Below are positions 15,748 through 23,801 of a stretch of DNA of 64,000 bases, in pieces. Under the pieces are notes generated by a model. That model did not search any database. It worked only from the letters and a program-made list of their open reading frames with translations, and was not told the DNA's origin. This DNA is from Desulfomonile tiedjei (GTDB lineage Bacteria; Desulfobacterota; Desulfomonilia; Desulfomonilales; Desulfomonilaceae), in contig JACRDF010000031.1 in NCBI GenBank assembly GCA_016212925.1, positions 1 to 64,000 of the forward strand, given 5' to 3'. The position numbers were made by a program, and so were the translations under genes. Within the stretch, counting starts at the first letter, position 1. Every line of letters starts with the position of its first letter.

Positions 15748-15936
15748 TCAGGAGGTGGCCATGCTTTGGCACTCTATGGAGCAGTTTTGTCGTTGGGAGC
15801 AACCGTTATAGCGCCATGCGGAGCTAAGTTTCGTCCAGGCGCTTCCTTTACAGGTTGCCAGAACGCTTTCCTCTAATCTATTGCGCGTCAGGACAACTAG
15901 TCGAGGCGTGATCCAACGCCTACGAGCGTGGTTCAT
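15748..15936 (-). CDS. Short Cys-containing peptide, possible RiPP-precursor-like family
   Basis: A 62-residue peptide starting MNHARRRWITPRLVVLTRNR and continuing LEESVLATCK, then a Ser/Asn/Gln-rich tail with Cys near residues 45, 51 and 55. The WxxPxLxVLxRxxxEExVLxxCK pattern, followed by a small Cys-bearing tail, is one I associate with families of short peptides in Desulfobacterota and relatives, where the conserved front resembles a leader. AAGAGA lies six bases before the ATG; a GTG seven codons earlier is possible. No maturation enzyme is adjacent. The rest of the 15568-16089 gap has no recognised gene. Confidence 0.45.
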   Translation of the reverse strand: MNHARRRWITPRLVVLTRNRLEESVLATCKGSAWTKLSSAWRYNGCSQRQNCSIECQSMATS

Positions 15937-16089
15937 CCGTTGTCTCTTTCTCTGCACTCAGATATGTTCTCATCGGATTCAGCAACATTTGCAGCGTTTA
16001 GGTCATCGTGCGCGCTGTCCGGGCCAGGTTCGCGTTTTAACATTTTAGCATTAGGAGGGCGCCGTTTCAAGAATGTCATTCCGCGGTCC

Positions 16090-17091
16090 TTATCCCAGGC
16101 TTCCAATCTTTTCGGTGCGAACCTCTTTTCTGACGCGGGAACTGAAGCTTGAGATGCGTTCCAGATTGTCCGGCGCGAGTTCGCTCATCATCAGATCTTC
16201 GAAGCCGCGCGTTCCCTGGTTTATGAACATGACAGCGAGCCAGCCTATGGGGAGTGCGCTCCGAGACGTTACAGCGAACGACGCCGCCTTGATCGCCCAG
16301 TCGTTTCCATTGAAAGAAACGGCCATTCCGCCGGCAGCCTTGACCAGGCGGAACGCTTCCACATCGGTGATGCTGTCGCCAACGTAAAACACGTCACGCA
16401 ACTCAGCTCCTTCCAGCGACGCGATCTTCTCTATGGCAAGCGCCTTCTCATGCCCGCCGACAGGGTTGACCTCCTCGATGATTCGGTTAATTTCCATGCC
16501 CGGCAGGATTGTCCAGAAGATTTCGTCCAATTGAGCCACGGTCCCGCGATCCTTATCCGCCAGGTCGTCGGCTGATTTGGCGCTCGATGGAATTGCAAAA
16601 TCCGGCAAATCCACGATACGTGAGTGGAGGTCCTTCAGCACTTTCTTTTCGTTTTCCTTAAGGGTGTAATCGTCGAGGTTTACTGCAGTGGAAAAGGTAT
16701 TCATAAACGGAAAGGCCAGGGCGTCACAAACAGCGCGTATATAGGGTGCGTAACTCGTACTTACTATGTACGCAGGCATAAGGTCCAGTATCTCGCGGAG
16801 CATGCAATCGGCCTGTGGGATCATTTGTATATTTCGCCGGGAAACCCTAATCATCGTGTGGGTGTCAAGCCCGAAGGCCTTGAAAAAAGGGAGGATTAAT
16901 CGCAATGTGTCCCCCGCCTTGTAACCGGGCTTGCGGACCACTTCGGCAAGAAAGTCGTCATAGAGGCTGATTTTCTGGAAGAAACGATCGCCGCTCGGGA
17001 TAAAGGCTTCAGCAAGCTCCGCCGCATTATCGTTTTTGGTAATTGGTCCTTCGCAATCCGTGATAAATACCCGGCCCGGCCGTCTGTCCAT
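16090..17091 (-). CDS. HAD-superfamily protein, archaeal COG4030/EhaR-like
   Basis: The 333-residue product opens with FITDCEGPITKNDNAAELAE. The first HAD motif is DCE, with Glu at the usual second Asp. Later motifs are present: ser/thr motif II in YIVSTSYAPYIRAV, a Lys (GGHEKALAIEKI), and the acidic motif GDSITDVEAF. The sequence resembles HAD-like proteins of methanogens annotated with energy-converting hydrogenase, from memory of that pattern only. A phosphatase or phosphotransferase in the cytoplasm is likely; the substrate is unknown. GGAGG lies six bases before the ATG. The neighbours give no pathway. Confidence 0.7.
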   Translation of the reverse strand: MDRRPGRVFITDCEGPITKNDNAAELAEAFIPSGDRFFQKISLYDDFLAEVVRKPGYKAGDTLRLILPFFKAFGLDTHTMIRVSRRNIQMIPQADCMLREILDLMPAYIVSTSYAPYIRAVCDALAFPFMNTFSTAVNLDDYTLKENEKKVLKDLHSRIVDLPDFAIPSSAKSADDLADKDRGTVAQLDEIFWTILPGMEINRIIEEVNPVGGHEKALAIEKIASLEGAELRDVFYVGDSITDVEAFRLVKAAGGMAVSFNGNDWAIKAASFAVTSRSALPIGWLAVMFINQGTRGFEDLMMSELAPDNLERISSFSSRVRKEVRTEKIGSLG

Positions 17092-17172
17092 TTACAACCT
17101 CCAATCATCGGAAAGAATTACTAGTCACGTCCCTTTCAGCTCACGGCATATCCATTCAGTTTTGAGGGGGGA

Positions 17173-17260
17173 AAAATCCCCCCTCCCCCCCTTTAGAAAA
17201 GGGGGGTGAAGAGGCAACGTGCAATTCCCCCCTTAGTAAAGGGGGGTCAGGGGGGATTTT
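17173..17260. repeat. C/G-run inverted repeat pair (REP-like), possible terminator
   Basis: AAAATCCCCCC (17173-17183) pairs with GGGGGGATTTT (17250-17260), enclosing two further hairpins of CCCCCC-TTTA and AAAGGGGGG type. This pattern recurs in many bacterial intergenic regions. It lies just past the stop of the PfkB gene and may end its transcript. Confidence 0.75.
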
Positions 17261-17328
17261 CAAAGATAAAGAAACCCACAACCACACAAGAGGCATCTCT
17301 TCACACCGCACGTAAGTGAACGGGTACC

Positions 17329-18348
17329 TCACGGGCTCATGGACTGAGCCTTAGACTGCTTTAGCTTCGAAAGAAAGCCATTCAAGAGAGCCGCGTCCGG
17401 ATAGCAGCTTCTGCCGTAGCCTTCGATGCTTCGGGATGCAGCCAGAGCTGCCAGTTCCAAACCTTGCGGTATGGACAACGAGTGGATCAGGCCTGCCACA
17501 AACCCTGCCGCAGCAACATCACCAGCGCCCGTTCGGTCCTTCATATTTGCCGGTGGCACAGCCGCTTGGTGAAACCAGCGGCCGGCCTCAAATGCCTTTA
17601 ACCCTCTTGCCCCCATTTTTAGGATCACTGTTCTCACGCCGATTTCAGTCAAAGCAGTAACCCCCTGTTCCACGAAAGAGACACCGGTCATGGTGTTCAA
17701 CTCTTCTTCGGTTGTGAACAGGACATCGGTTCGCTCCAGAAGCGGCCTCAATTCATCCAACCCGAACGCGGAATAAACCGCTCCAGGGTCGAAACTCACC
17801 CGTGTGTTGGTGGGAAGTTGCTTCACCAGCGCTATCTGAGCTTCCAGAGGTCTTCTCGACACGAAAGAAGTAAGATGCACCCATTGAGCCTGCTGGAAAT
17901 AGGGCAGGTCAATTCCTTCCGAGCCCGCCAAGTCATTGGCATTGGGGAGGATCACCAAGGCCCTGTCCCTTGCGATATCCTTCTTGTCGATAAGCGCAAG
18001 GCATCTTCCGGCCGGGAGATCGACCTGCCCTATATTCAGATTTTCTGCCTGTCCAAGCTCCTCCAGTCTGAGCGCTATGGCGTCGTCCTTGCCGGTGACC
18101 CCGTAAAACCCGGTATTCAAGCCCATCTTACGGAGCGCCGCGATCATGTTTGCCGCGGAGCCTCCGGGATCGCTCCCTTTCAAAGCTCCTTGTCTTAGCA
18201 AGGCGGGGTAGATTCGGGCGAACCATTGTACGTCCTTGACGTACTCTTCCCCGGGATTAAGGTCATGGTCCCTCAAGAAATCTTGGTCCACCTCCCAGAA
18301 TTCGTCGAGGTTGAGGGAACCAAAGCCGATCGCATGGAGTCTCAACAC
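17329..18348 (-). CDS. PfkB-family carbohydrate kinase
   Basis: A 339-residue ribokinase-fold enzyme that would phosphorylate a sugar or nucleoside with ATP. Visible motifs: substrate-binding GGSAANMIAALRKMG near residue 63; GVTGKDD; the catalytic signature DRTGAGDVAAAGFVAGLIHS near 290, with the base Asp in GAGD. The start is GTG at 18348, which also allows TTG one codon later at better spacing from GGGGAGG. Substrate cannot be told from sequence. It may be co-transcribed with the SGNH gene 126 bases upstream. Confidence 0.9.
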   Translation of the reverse strand: MLRLHAIGFGSLNLDEFWEVDQDFLRDHDLNPGEEYVKDVQWFARIYPALLRQGALKGSDPGGSAANMIAALRKMGLNTGFYGVTGKDDAIALRLEELGQAENLNIGQVDLPAGRCLALIDKKDIARDRALVILPNANDLAGSEGIDLPYFQQAQWVHLTSFVSRRPLEAQIALVKQLPTNTRVSFDPGAVYSAFGLDELRPLLERTDVLFTTEEELNTMTGVSFVEQGVTALTEIGVRTVILKMGARGLKAFEAGRWFHQAAVPPANMKDRTGAGDVAAAGFVAGLIHSLSIPQGLELAALAASRSIEGYGRSCYPDAALLNGFLSKLKQSKAQSMSP

Positions 18349-18474
18349 GCCCTCCCCTGTCTTGAGCCTGCGGTAGAATTACTATCATCGAAGGTAACAC
18401 GGTCGAAATTATCGAGGCAAGGGACTTGTTGCCGATCGAGTCACAGCGGTAAGAAGTGCTCAGAGGTGCGGGAG

Positions 18475-19986
18475 TTATCTGGCTGGGACCTGCTCGGCCG
18501 ACGCAGGAACGAAATTGACCTCAGAAGGCTGAACAGTCCTCGACGCGTCTAAAGTAGGTCGGTTTGTACCGCCGGACTCCGGAGAAACGGTGCGCCTCAA
18601 GGTGGGTGTTTCGGCTACATGGGTTTGCAGCCTGAAATCTATGGCTCGTGCAAGGACCTGTGCAGCCACCTGGTGGCCGAACATGGTGTAATGATCGCCA
18701 AAGACAGGTTTTCCGGTCTCTTTTTGCGCCTCGATGAGGGGTTCCAGCAGAGAGATCATAATAATGTCATTTTCTTCGCAATACGACTTTACCCTGTTCA
18801 CCGATTTGTTCATGTCCCATTTAATCTGCTTGTGAGGTCCACCCATGGCCTTGAGGCGCTCGATCGTGCCTTCCGGATCAATCGCGTATTTCACTTCCAG
18901 ATCCGATCCCAAATAAACCAACAGGAAGGTCAGGCCGCGTGTTTGACAAAAATCCCTGGACGCTCGGATAGTGCCCAACGTTCGCGCCCATGCCTCCTCG
19001 ACTTCGGGAATCCTGGAATCCGCCCACTGAAGCAATTCAGGGCATACGTTGACCCGGTTTCTTCGAAGGTCTTCGATCCGGTTCTCTGCGAACGCGAGAG
19101 CGAAGAAACCGTGGCTCACCAAATTGCGAATCCGGGGCAGGACTCCACCGGTTGTCAGCCTAAGCTGCTCCTTCAGGTGCGGATCGTCGTCACAGAAGTC
19201 GTTGCTGCACAGGGCTACCGCCACTATGTCGGGTTTGAACAAGGCCGCGCGCTCTCGCAGGACTTTGAAATGCTCGACCTGGCCTGTGCCGGAATTGCCC
19301 AGGGCGATAACCTCAATCTTGGGGCGAAGGTCCGAAACAGCTGCCCCAGTGTTCAGATCGGCCTCCACAAGCTTGTGAAAGGACCGGCTCAAAGGCACCT
19401 GGGCCGCTTCAACGTAGGAGTCGCCAATAACTACTATCCTATAGACTCCCTCGGGCCGCGTGTAGTCGTAGTCATGATCGAAATACCCGTGGGAATTCCA
19501 TCGGAACTTGTTAACGTAGTGCTTCATCGAATTGGGATCGTAACCATAGTAGGTGAAAGGCTGCCCTGGCGTGTGCCAGGACTTGACGCGCAACTCGGCC
19601 TCGGACGGCCCGTTTTGGGGATGCCGTATTCTTTGATCCGGGTTCTCAAATACAACAGTTCTGGGATCTACCTTTGGTTCCCCGCGGTGGATGAAGCTCT
19701 TGGACAGGTCCAGGATTTGATTGTACTCGCGGGGCAGAACCAGAGGGAAGAGAGCTTCCACCAACAATAACGCGGCCAGGCCACCTATCAGGCACAGCGC
19801 GGAGAATCTTGCCCATGCCAGAGCGTCCCGAAGACGGCCGCGGCCCGCTCGAACCATAAGTATGCCCATGTTCAAGAGCACAAGACCTATCAGTATCATT
19901 CGCCCGTGATAAGTATTGTTATAAAGGATCAGGAAAAGAGATCCTGTCACTACTATTGGAAATAACAGAAGCGCCGCCTTGATCAT
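18475..19986 (-). CDS. Membrane protein with SGNH/GDSL-hydrolase-like domain
   Basis: Starting at the ATG at 19986 (GGAG seven bases upstream), three hydrophobic segments (MIKAALLLFPIVVTGSLFLI; ILIGLVLLNMGILMV; FSALCLIGGLAALLLVEAL) lead to an extracytoplasmic domain. That domain has SGNH features: VVIGDSYVEA with the nucleophile Ser, the Gly block LGNSGTG, CSNDF, and FGDHYTMFGHQ with the terminal Asp/His pair. Such proteins often modify polysaccharides by adding or removing acyl groups. TTG starts up to 31 codons upstream are possible and would add a very basic cytoplasmic leader. The glycosyltransferase gene upstream suggests a common role in envelope glycan building. Confidence 0.75.
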   Translation of the reverse strand: MIKAALLLFPIVVTGSLFLILYNNTYHGRMILIGLVLLNMGILMVRAGRGRLRDALAWARFSALCLIGGLAALLLVEALFPLVLPREYNQILDLSKSFIHRGEPKVDPRTVVFENPDQRIRHPQNGPSEAELRVKSWHTPGQPFTYYGYDPNSMKHYVNKFRWNSHGYFDHDYDYTRPEGVYRIVVIGDSYVEAAQVPLSRSFHKLVEADLNTGAAVSDLRPKIEVIALGNSGTGQVEHFKVLRERAALFKPDIVAVALCSNDFCDDDPHLKEQLRLTTGGVLPRIRNLVSHGFFALAFAENRIEDLRRNRVNVCPELLQWADSRIPEVEEAWARTLGTIRASRDFCQTRGLTFLLVYLGSDLEVKYAIDPEGTIERLKAMGGPHKQIKWDMNKSVNRVKSYCEENDIIMISLLEPLIEAQKETGKPVFGDHYTMFGHQVAAQVLARAIDFRLQTHVAETPTLRRTVSPESGGTNRPTLDASRTVQPSEVNFVPASAEQVPAR

Positions 19987-20196
19987 CCGTGGACTCCGCG
20001 ACCGATGACGAACCTTCTCCGCCTTCGATTTCCCTCGAGACCGCAATTTGTTCCTCTGTAATGAGAGGGAAATGCTCAATTATCCTTATATTTGTCAAGC
20101 AAAAAGACACTTAAGAGCGGATTAATTATATCACTTTCTGGAGGCTAACTCCAGAATTAACATGCGGCAGAGTCCCCCTATTTCATAGCAGGTAAG

Positions 20197-21783
20197 TCAA
20201 AAAACTGGTCGTCGGGAATCCTTGACGATTCTCCACAACCTAAACCGCTCTGACGATCGCGCTTCCGGAATTTCTTCCAATTTCAGGCCCATGTGCTCGA
20301 TGGTTGCCGCCACTTGCTGATATAGTTTTGTGTCTTTGGCGTCCGAAAAGAAGAACGTCGGCTGGCGTGTGGTTATCAGAGTTTGGATCTGATCCTGCGC
20401 GTCAACCCAAACCTGGTCTTCCGGAACTCCGGACCGCACAAGCTCTGCGGTAGGTAGGCCCGACAGGTAATGGATCACCCTGGGATGCATGGTCAGGACC
20501 ACTTCGTTGGCGGCGTGGGAACGCAGCCAGCGACCCGCGGTAAAAAATGGCAGGTCTCTCGAAGTCTCAGCCCCACCGGCCTCGACAGGATTCCTGGCCT
20601 GCACCATGGTCAGAGCGTTGTGTCCAAGGTTGAGGACCGCCATGACCGCGAAACATACCACCAAAACAAACTTCGGCTGCAGCCCCACCCTGCCGCTATT
20701 ATTCAGCTTCGAAGAAATCCAATTGTTGAACCGGAGCAGTCCCAGAGCTAGGAACAGGTACAATGCCGGTATAAGGGCAAGCACGTAACGGCTCCCCGCT
20801 GGGGTCAACAGGAGACCGGCGAATTGTATGGCAGTCAAGACGACTAAGAAGCGCTCCCTTTTCAGGAAGGCCGCGACCATTCCCACAAGAGTGATCGCGG
20901 GGACGATGATCTCCAGGAAGTTGGTCTTTACCACCACTCCAATGAGCGCGTAATTGATTTCCGCTACATAATTCCATGCGGAGGTGAGAATTATTGAGAG
21001 CTGCATCCACGCTGTCCTCCCTGAAACAGCGTTGAGGTAAGACCCTTCATTGAACGACCCTGGAAATGAGCTTTTGTAGAGTACCCACCCCACGGGGGCA
21101 AGGAACGCAAAAACCAAAAAGACCGCGACCATAACCAACTTGCTACTCCTGGTCGTGTCCTTCCACGCGTACCACAGAAAGATCGCGGCCGCCGGCGGCA
21201 CCCCCCACCCATTGACGCGAATCAGGGCAGGGATTCCAATGAGTATGCCTGCAGCAATCGTCCATGAAAGATTATGCGGATTCTTGGCCGCGGACAGGAC
21301 CGCGTTCAGCCCCAACAGAGTGAAAAGAGCAAAGGGCACATCAGCCGTGGTGAAAGTGGAATTGTGCAAGAGAGCATGGTTGAGGGCAAAAAGCCCACCA
21401 ACCAGCAGGCCGACATCCGGCCCGCAAAGCCGCCGAACGAAAAAGTATCCCGCCACAGCGGCCAGCAATCCCATGACGGCCATTAAGATGCGGTACGTGA
21501 GAAAACCTTCTCCAAAAATCCGAACAGACGCGGCCACCAGTGAGGGGAACCCCGGAGGAACATAGGTGTGGGGTTCGCCGTTGAACGTGTAGCTTCGACT
21601 GTGAGCCAGCGATTCGCCTAGCTCCAAGTACAGAGCGCTGTCCGGGGTAGCCCTCCAAGAGCTATTAACTATCAATCCGAAGCTAATAATAGTCAGAACC
21701 GCCAATGCCACGACGCGGCCGGGTGTGTGCAGGCCTTGAACCGCATCGGCTATCTCTTCAAATGGTTTGTATTCAAAGGCCAT
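20197..21783 (-). CDS. Integral-membrane glycosyltransferase, GT39/ArnT-like
   Basis: The 528-residue protein has about ten membrane segments and the hallmark acidic first periplasmic loop (SSWRATPDSALYLELGESLA), where Asp binds the polyprenyl-phosphate sugar in this superfamily. A PPGFPSLVA motif and a C-terminal soluble periplasmic domain (from about residue 400; FFTAGRWLRSHAANEVVLTM) fit the family. It would transfer a sugar from a lipid carrier to an acceptor outside the inner membrane. Which sugar and acceptor are unknown. It lies upstream of the SGNH-domain gene on the same strand. Confidence 0.85.
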   Translation of the reverse strand: MAFEYKPFEEIADAVQGLHTPGRVVALAVLTIISFGLIVNSSWRATPDSALYLELGESLAHSRSYTFNGEPHTYVPPGFPSLVAASVRIFGEGFLTYRILMAVMGLLAAVAGYFFVRRLCGPDVGLLVGGLFALNHALLHNSTFTTADVPFALFTLLGLNAVLSAAKNPHNLSWTIAAGILIGIPALIRVNGWGVPPAAAIFLWYAWKDTTRSSKLVMVAVFLVFAFLAPVGWVLYKSSFPGSFNEGSYLNAVSGRTAWMQLSIILTSAWNYVAEINYALIGVVVKTNFLEIIVPAITLVGMVAAFLKRERFLVVLTAIQFAGLLLTPAGSRYVLALIPALYLFLALGLLRFNNWISSKLNNSGRVGLQPKFVLVVCFAVMAVLNLGHNALTMVQARNPVEAGGAETSRDLPFFTAGRWLRSHAANEVVLTMHPRVIHYLSGLPTAELVRSGVPEDQVWVDAQDQIQTLITTRQPTFFFSDAKDTKLYQQVAATIEHMGLKLEEIPEARSSERFRLWRIVKDSRRPVF

Positions 21784-21954
21784 TTGCCGGGACTTTCAAT
21801 GATTTGTAACGTGACGTAGGGCACAGAAACTCAAAGGGGCAGCACGCCCGTAAGGGGATTCTTTCAACGCGGCCGTATATTGGTCAAGTAAATCTTTTGC
21901 GTGACCCCACACCGGAACTATCGCGCCACATGAATCCAGGGACGGCGCACTTCC

Positions 21955-22010
21955 TGTAGGGGCGACATCCCGCGTCCGGCGCCCTGGGCGAGGCCTGCCT
22001 CACCCCTACA
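21955..22010. repeat. Degraded intergenic repeat with TGTAGGGG/CCCCTACA ends
   Basis: TGTAGGGG (21955-21962) and CCCCTACA (22003-22010) bound a GC-rich core. A structure with GTAGGGGCG/GCCCCTAC ends also lies at 52147-52201, so this is a dispersed family. Confidence 0.55.
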
Positions 22011-22099
22011 AATCGGCCCAAGACATCCCCGTCACGGTGAATTGCTATACTTGGTCCTTTTGCCTTTGGACACGCTCTTGGGGCTGATTTTGGTCTCTC

Positions 22100-22130
22100 T
22101 TATCTAAAGATATTGTTGATGTTTAGATAA
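22100..22130. promoter_or_regulatory. Nine-bp operator-like inverted repeat
   Basis: TTATCTAAA (22100-22108) and TTTAGATAA (22122-22130) are exact inverted copies around 13 bases in an AT-rich stretch, about 50 bases before a TTGACA box. The form suits a dimeric regulator. Confidence 0.4.
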
Positions 22131-22183
22131 TCTCTATTCTCTAAAAAACTCGCAACTGCTCAAAAGATTACCAAAAAAATATC

Positions 22184-22210
22184 TTGACAAGGAATCGAAG
22201 ATCGTATTTA
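22184..22210 (+). promoter_or_regulatory. Possible promoter of a structured leader
   Basis: TTGACA (22184-22189) and TATTTA (22205-22210) are spaced by 15 bases, shorter than ideal. Transcription would start about four bases before the GGAGG of the short peptide frame. Confidence 0.35.
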
Positions 22211-22229
22211 AGTCGTAACCGGAGGTTGG

Positions 22230-22259
22230 ATGTGGGCGCTGTCCCACCGGTGGTGGTGA
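22230..22259 (+). CDS. Nine-residue Trp-rich leader-peptide-like frame
   Basis: GGAGG lies four bases before an ATG that opens MWALSHRWW and stop. Three of nine codons are TGG. In Gram-negative trp attenuators, such peptides sense charged tRNA-Trp through ribosome stalling. No trp gene follows on this strand within the window, so this is either an orphan leader or chance. The conserved features are only the ribosome binding site, promoter-like boxes upstream and RNA structure downstream. Confidence 0.3.
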   Translation: MWALSHRWW

Positions 22260-22313
22260 ATATATTGGCCTGAAGTTTTGACCTCGCAAAATTTGGTAGT
22301 CTCTCCAATCTGG

Positions 22314-22407
22314 GGGGAGCACAGTCCTAAAAGCACGAAAACGGCATCTAAATGGCCGTTTCGTGTTATTCCACTGGGATGGAAAAGTATGATGAGAAGT
22401 GCTCCCC
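22314..22407 (+). ncRNA. Candidate structured RNA closed by a nine-pair stem
   Basis: GGGGAGCAC (22314-22322) pairs with GTGCTCCCC (22399-22407). Inside, GCACGAAAACGGC (22333-22345) pairs with GCCGTTTCGTG (22355-22365) with one bulge. The nested design follows the short Trp-rich frame. No T run closes it. The rest of the 21784-22658 gap has no recognised gene. Confidence 0.35.
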
Positions 22408-22658
22408 TCATATCACACGCCAAATCCGTGTCAATCAAAAAATCTGTAGTGCCGTAGACCCTGTGTTTTCGCACTGGAATTGCCGTGTCTGCGCCATTCC
22501 GAGGCGCGAAATTCTTCGTTTCGCTGGAAAATAATCTCAATGCTCGAAGGCAGAGATTTCTTCGCTACCCCCACAGTGACGGATCTTCACTCCATTGGTG
22601 AACGGCTGCAAACGAAGATGTTGGCACGCAATGAACGCGGATAGCGGTGATACGCGAA

Positions 22659-23174
22659 TCAGAAGTCGAGAATTTCCGAGAGGCCGACTCCGAATCTTCG
22701 TTTCAAATAGAGATTTATAAATTCCATGATTGTGGGCTTGAAGGGCTTTCTCACCAACTGCATGCCGGCCTGCCTGGGCGTGCGTCCGCCTTTTCTGATG
22801 TTACAGCAGCGGCAGCAAGCCACCACGTTGTTCCAGTCGTTGGCGCCCCCTTGTACCTTGGGGATTACATGGTCGACGGTCAGGTCACCGGACGTAAAAT
22901 CCCGGCCGCAGTACTGGCAGAAATAACCATCTCTCACAAGGATGTTCTTCCTGGAGAACGGGACCTCTCGTCTGTAAATTTGGCGGATGAACTTGATGAG
23001 CCGAATTACAGCGGGAACTCGAAAAGTTCGAGATACCGTCCTGACCGTTCTCTCGGATTCCTTGACAACTTCGACCTTGCCGTTAAAAAGGAGGGTCATG
23101 GCGCGTTGCCACGAGATCAGTCCCATGAATTCATAGCCCGCGTTAAGGACTATGACGGCTTCCATTGCTGCCAT
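22659..23174 (-). CDS. HNH endonuclease family protein
   Basis: The product (171 residues from the ATG at 23174) has an HNH fold in its second half: CQYCG zinc knuckle, LTVDHVIPKVQGGANDWNN with the catalytic His, and CCRCCNIRKGGRT with the second Cys pair. The N-terminal half (VLNAGYEFMGLISWQRAM) is the usual start of the chromosomal HNH family found in many anaerobes. Family members are often stand-alone and of unknown biological target. A longer TTG start at 23210 is possible, and an ATG lies three codons further in. The context gives no restriction or phage link. Confidence 0.88.
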   Translation of the reverse strand: MAAMEAVIVLNAGYEFMGLISWQRAMTLLFNGKVEVVKESERTVRTVSRTFRVPAVIRLIKFIRQIYRREVPFSRKNILVRDGYFCQYCGRDFTSGDLTVDHVIPKVQGGANDWNNVVACCRCCNIRKGGRTPRQAGMQLVRKPFKPTIMEFINLYLKRRFGVGLSEILDF

Positions 23175-23479
23175 CTGGTCCAAGCCTCTCTCATTGGGGA
23201 ATGGGCTCAATCACCCCTTTTTGCCCTGCTTACCGTTTAACAAAGCCGCGAAATCCGTGTCAAGCAGAAACCAAACGCGGCGGCTTCCCATTGCGTTACG
23301 CCGGTTTTGAGATTGCCATCTCTCTGCAAAGACCGCGGAGCAAGACCACGGTCACGCGATGACGATGGCTGCGCTGCACATCTGCGAACTCTGCTGTGAC
23401 AAATTTCCTTTTTTCTCGGGGGGACCTTCCCCGCGTAAGCGAGCGTTTATCAGCACCAGGATCACGTCCGACTCCCAGA

Positions 23480-23668
23480 TCAGGTGGATTCCAGGACTAT
23501 CCGGTGGCCGGTGAGGTCCATCTCCTTGAGCTTTGCCTGTATGGTGGTCTCTTCTCCAAACATGCTGCGCAGCAGCGTTTCGCCATCACCGGGCTTAAGG
23601 AAAGTCACGCTCTCCATTATGAGATGTTCTTTTCCGTCCTTGATCAAATATGCGTTCGATTCACACAT
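23480..23668 (-). CDS. CooT-family small nickel-binding protein
   Basis: The 62-residue product starts MCESNAYLIKDGKEHLIMES and ends TGHRIVLEST, which is the CooT/DUF2097 pattern. In CooT, Cys2 binds nickel at the dimer interface and the protein serves maturation of Ni-containing carbon-monoxide dehydrogenase. Cys2 is present here. Length is normal. No CODH or coo maturation genes are adjacent, as is common for dispersed members, so the target enzyme is not shown. GAGG lies 12 bases before the ATG, a long spacing. Confidence 0.85.
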   Translation of the reverse strand: MCESNAYLIKDGKEHLIMESVTFLKPGDGETLLRSMFGEETTIQAKLKEMDLTGHRIVLEST

Positions 23669-23801
23669 GTGATTCCATGACCTCGCGGGAGGCGATTGAT
23701 CTGTGGTCCTCCGTATATTCTCACTTTGGGGAGCAAAATGTCAAATGCCCGCGATATGTTTCGAGTATTTGGTTTGCGCCCGAAAGTCAGCCCGTCTCGG
23801 G

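Noticed and set aside
15730-15796. 16-codon plus-strand peptide with AGGAGG upstream (MLWHSMEQFCRWEQPL)
   Set aside because: Antisense to the end of the Cys-containing peptide gene, and no promoter or following structure supports it.
17165-17265. Repeats that might suggest a CRISPR array
   Set aside because: C-run and G-run blocks form inverted hairpins and not regularly spaced direct repeats with unique spacers.
18619-19770. 383-codon plus-strand frame opposite the SGNH-domain gene
   Set aside because: Long only because of codon bias on the other strand; the minus-strand product has membrane segments and SGNH motifs.
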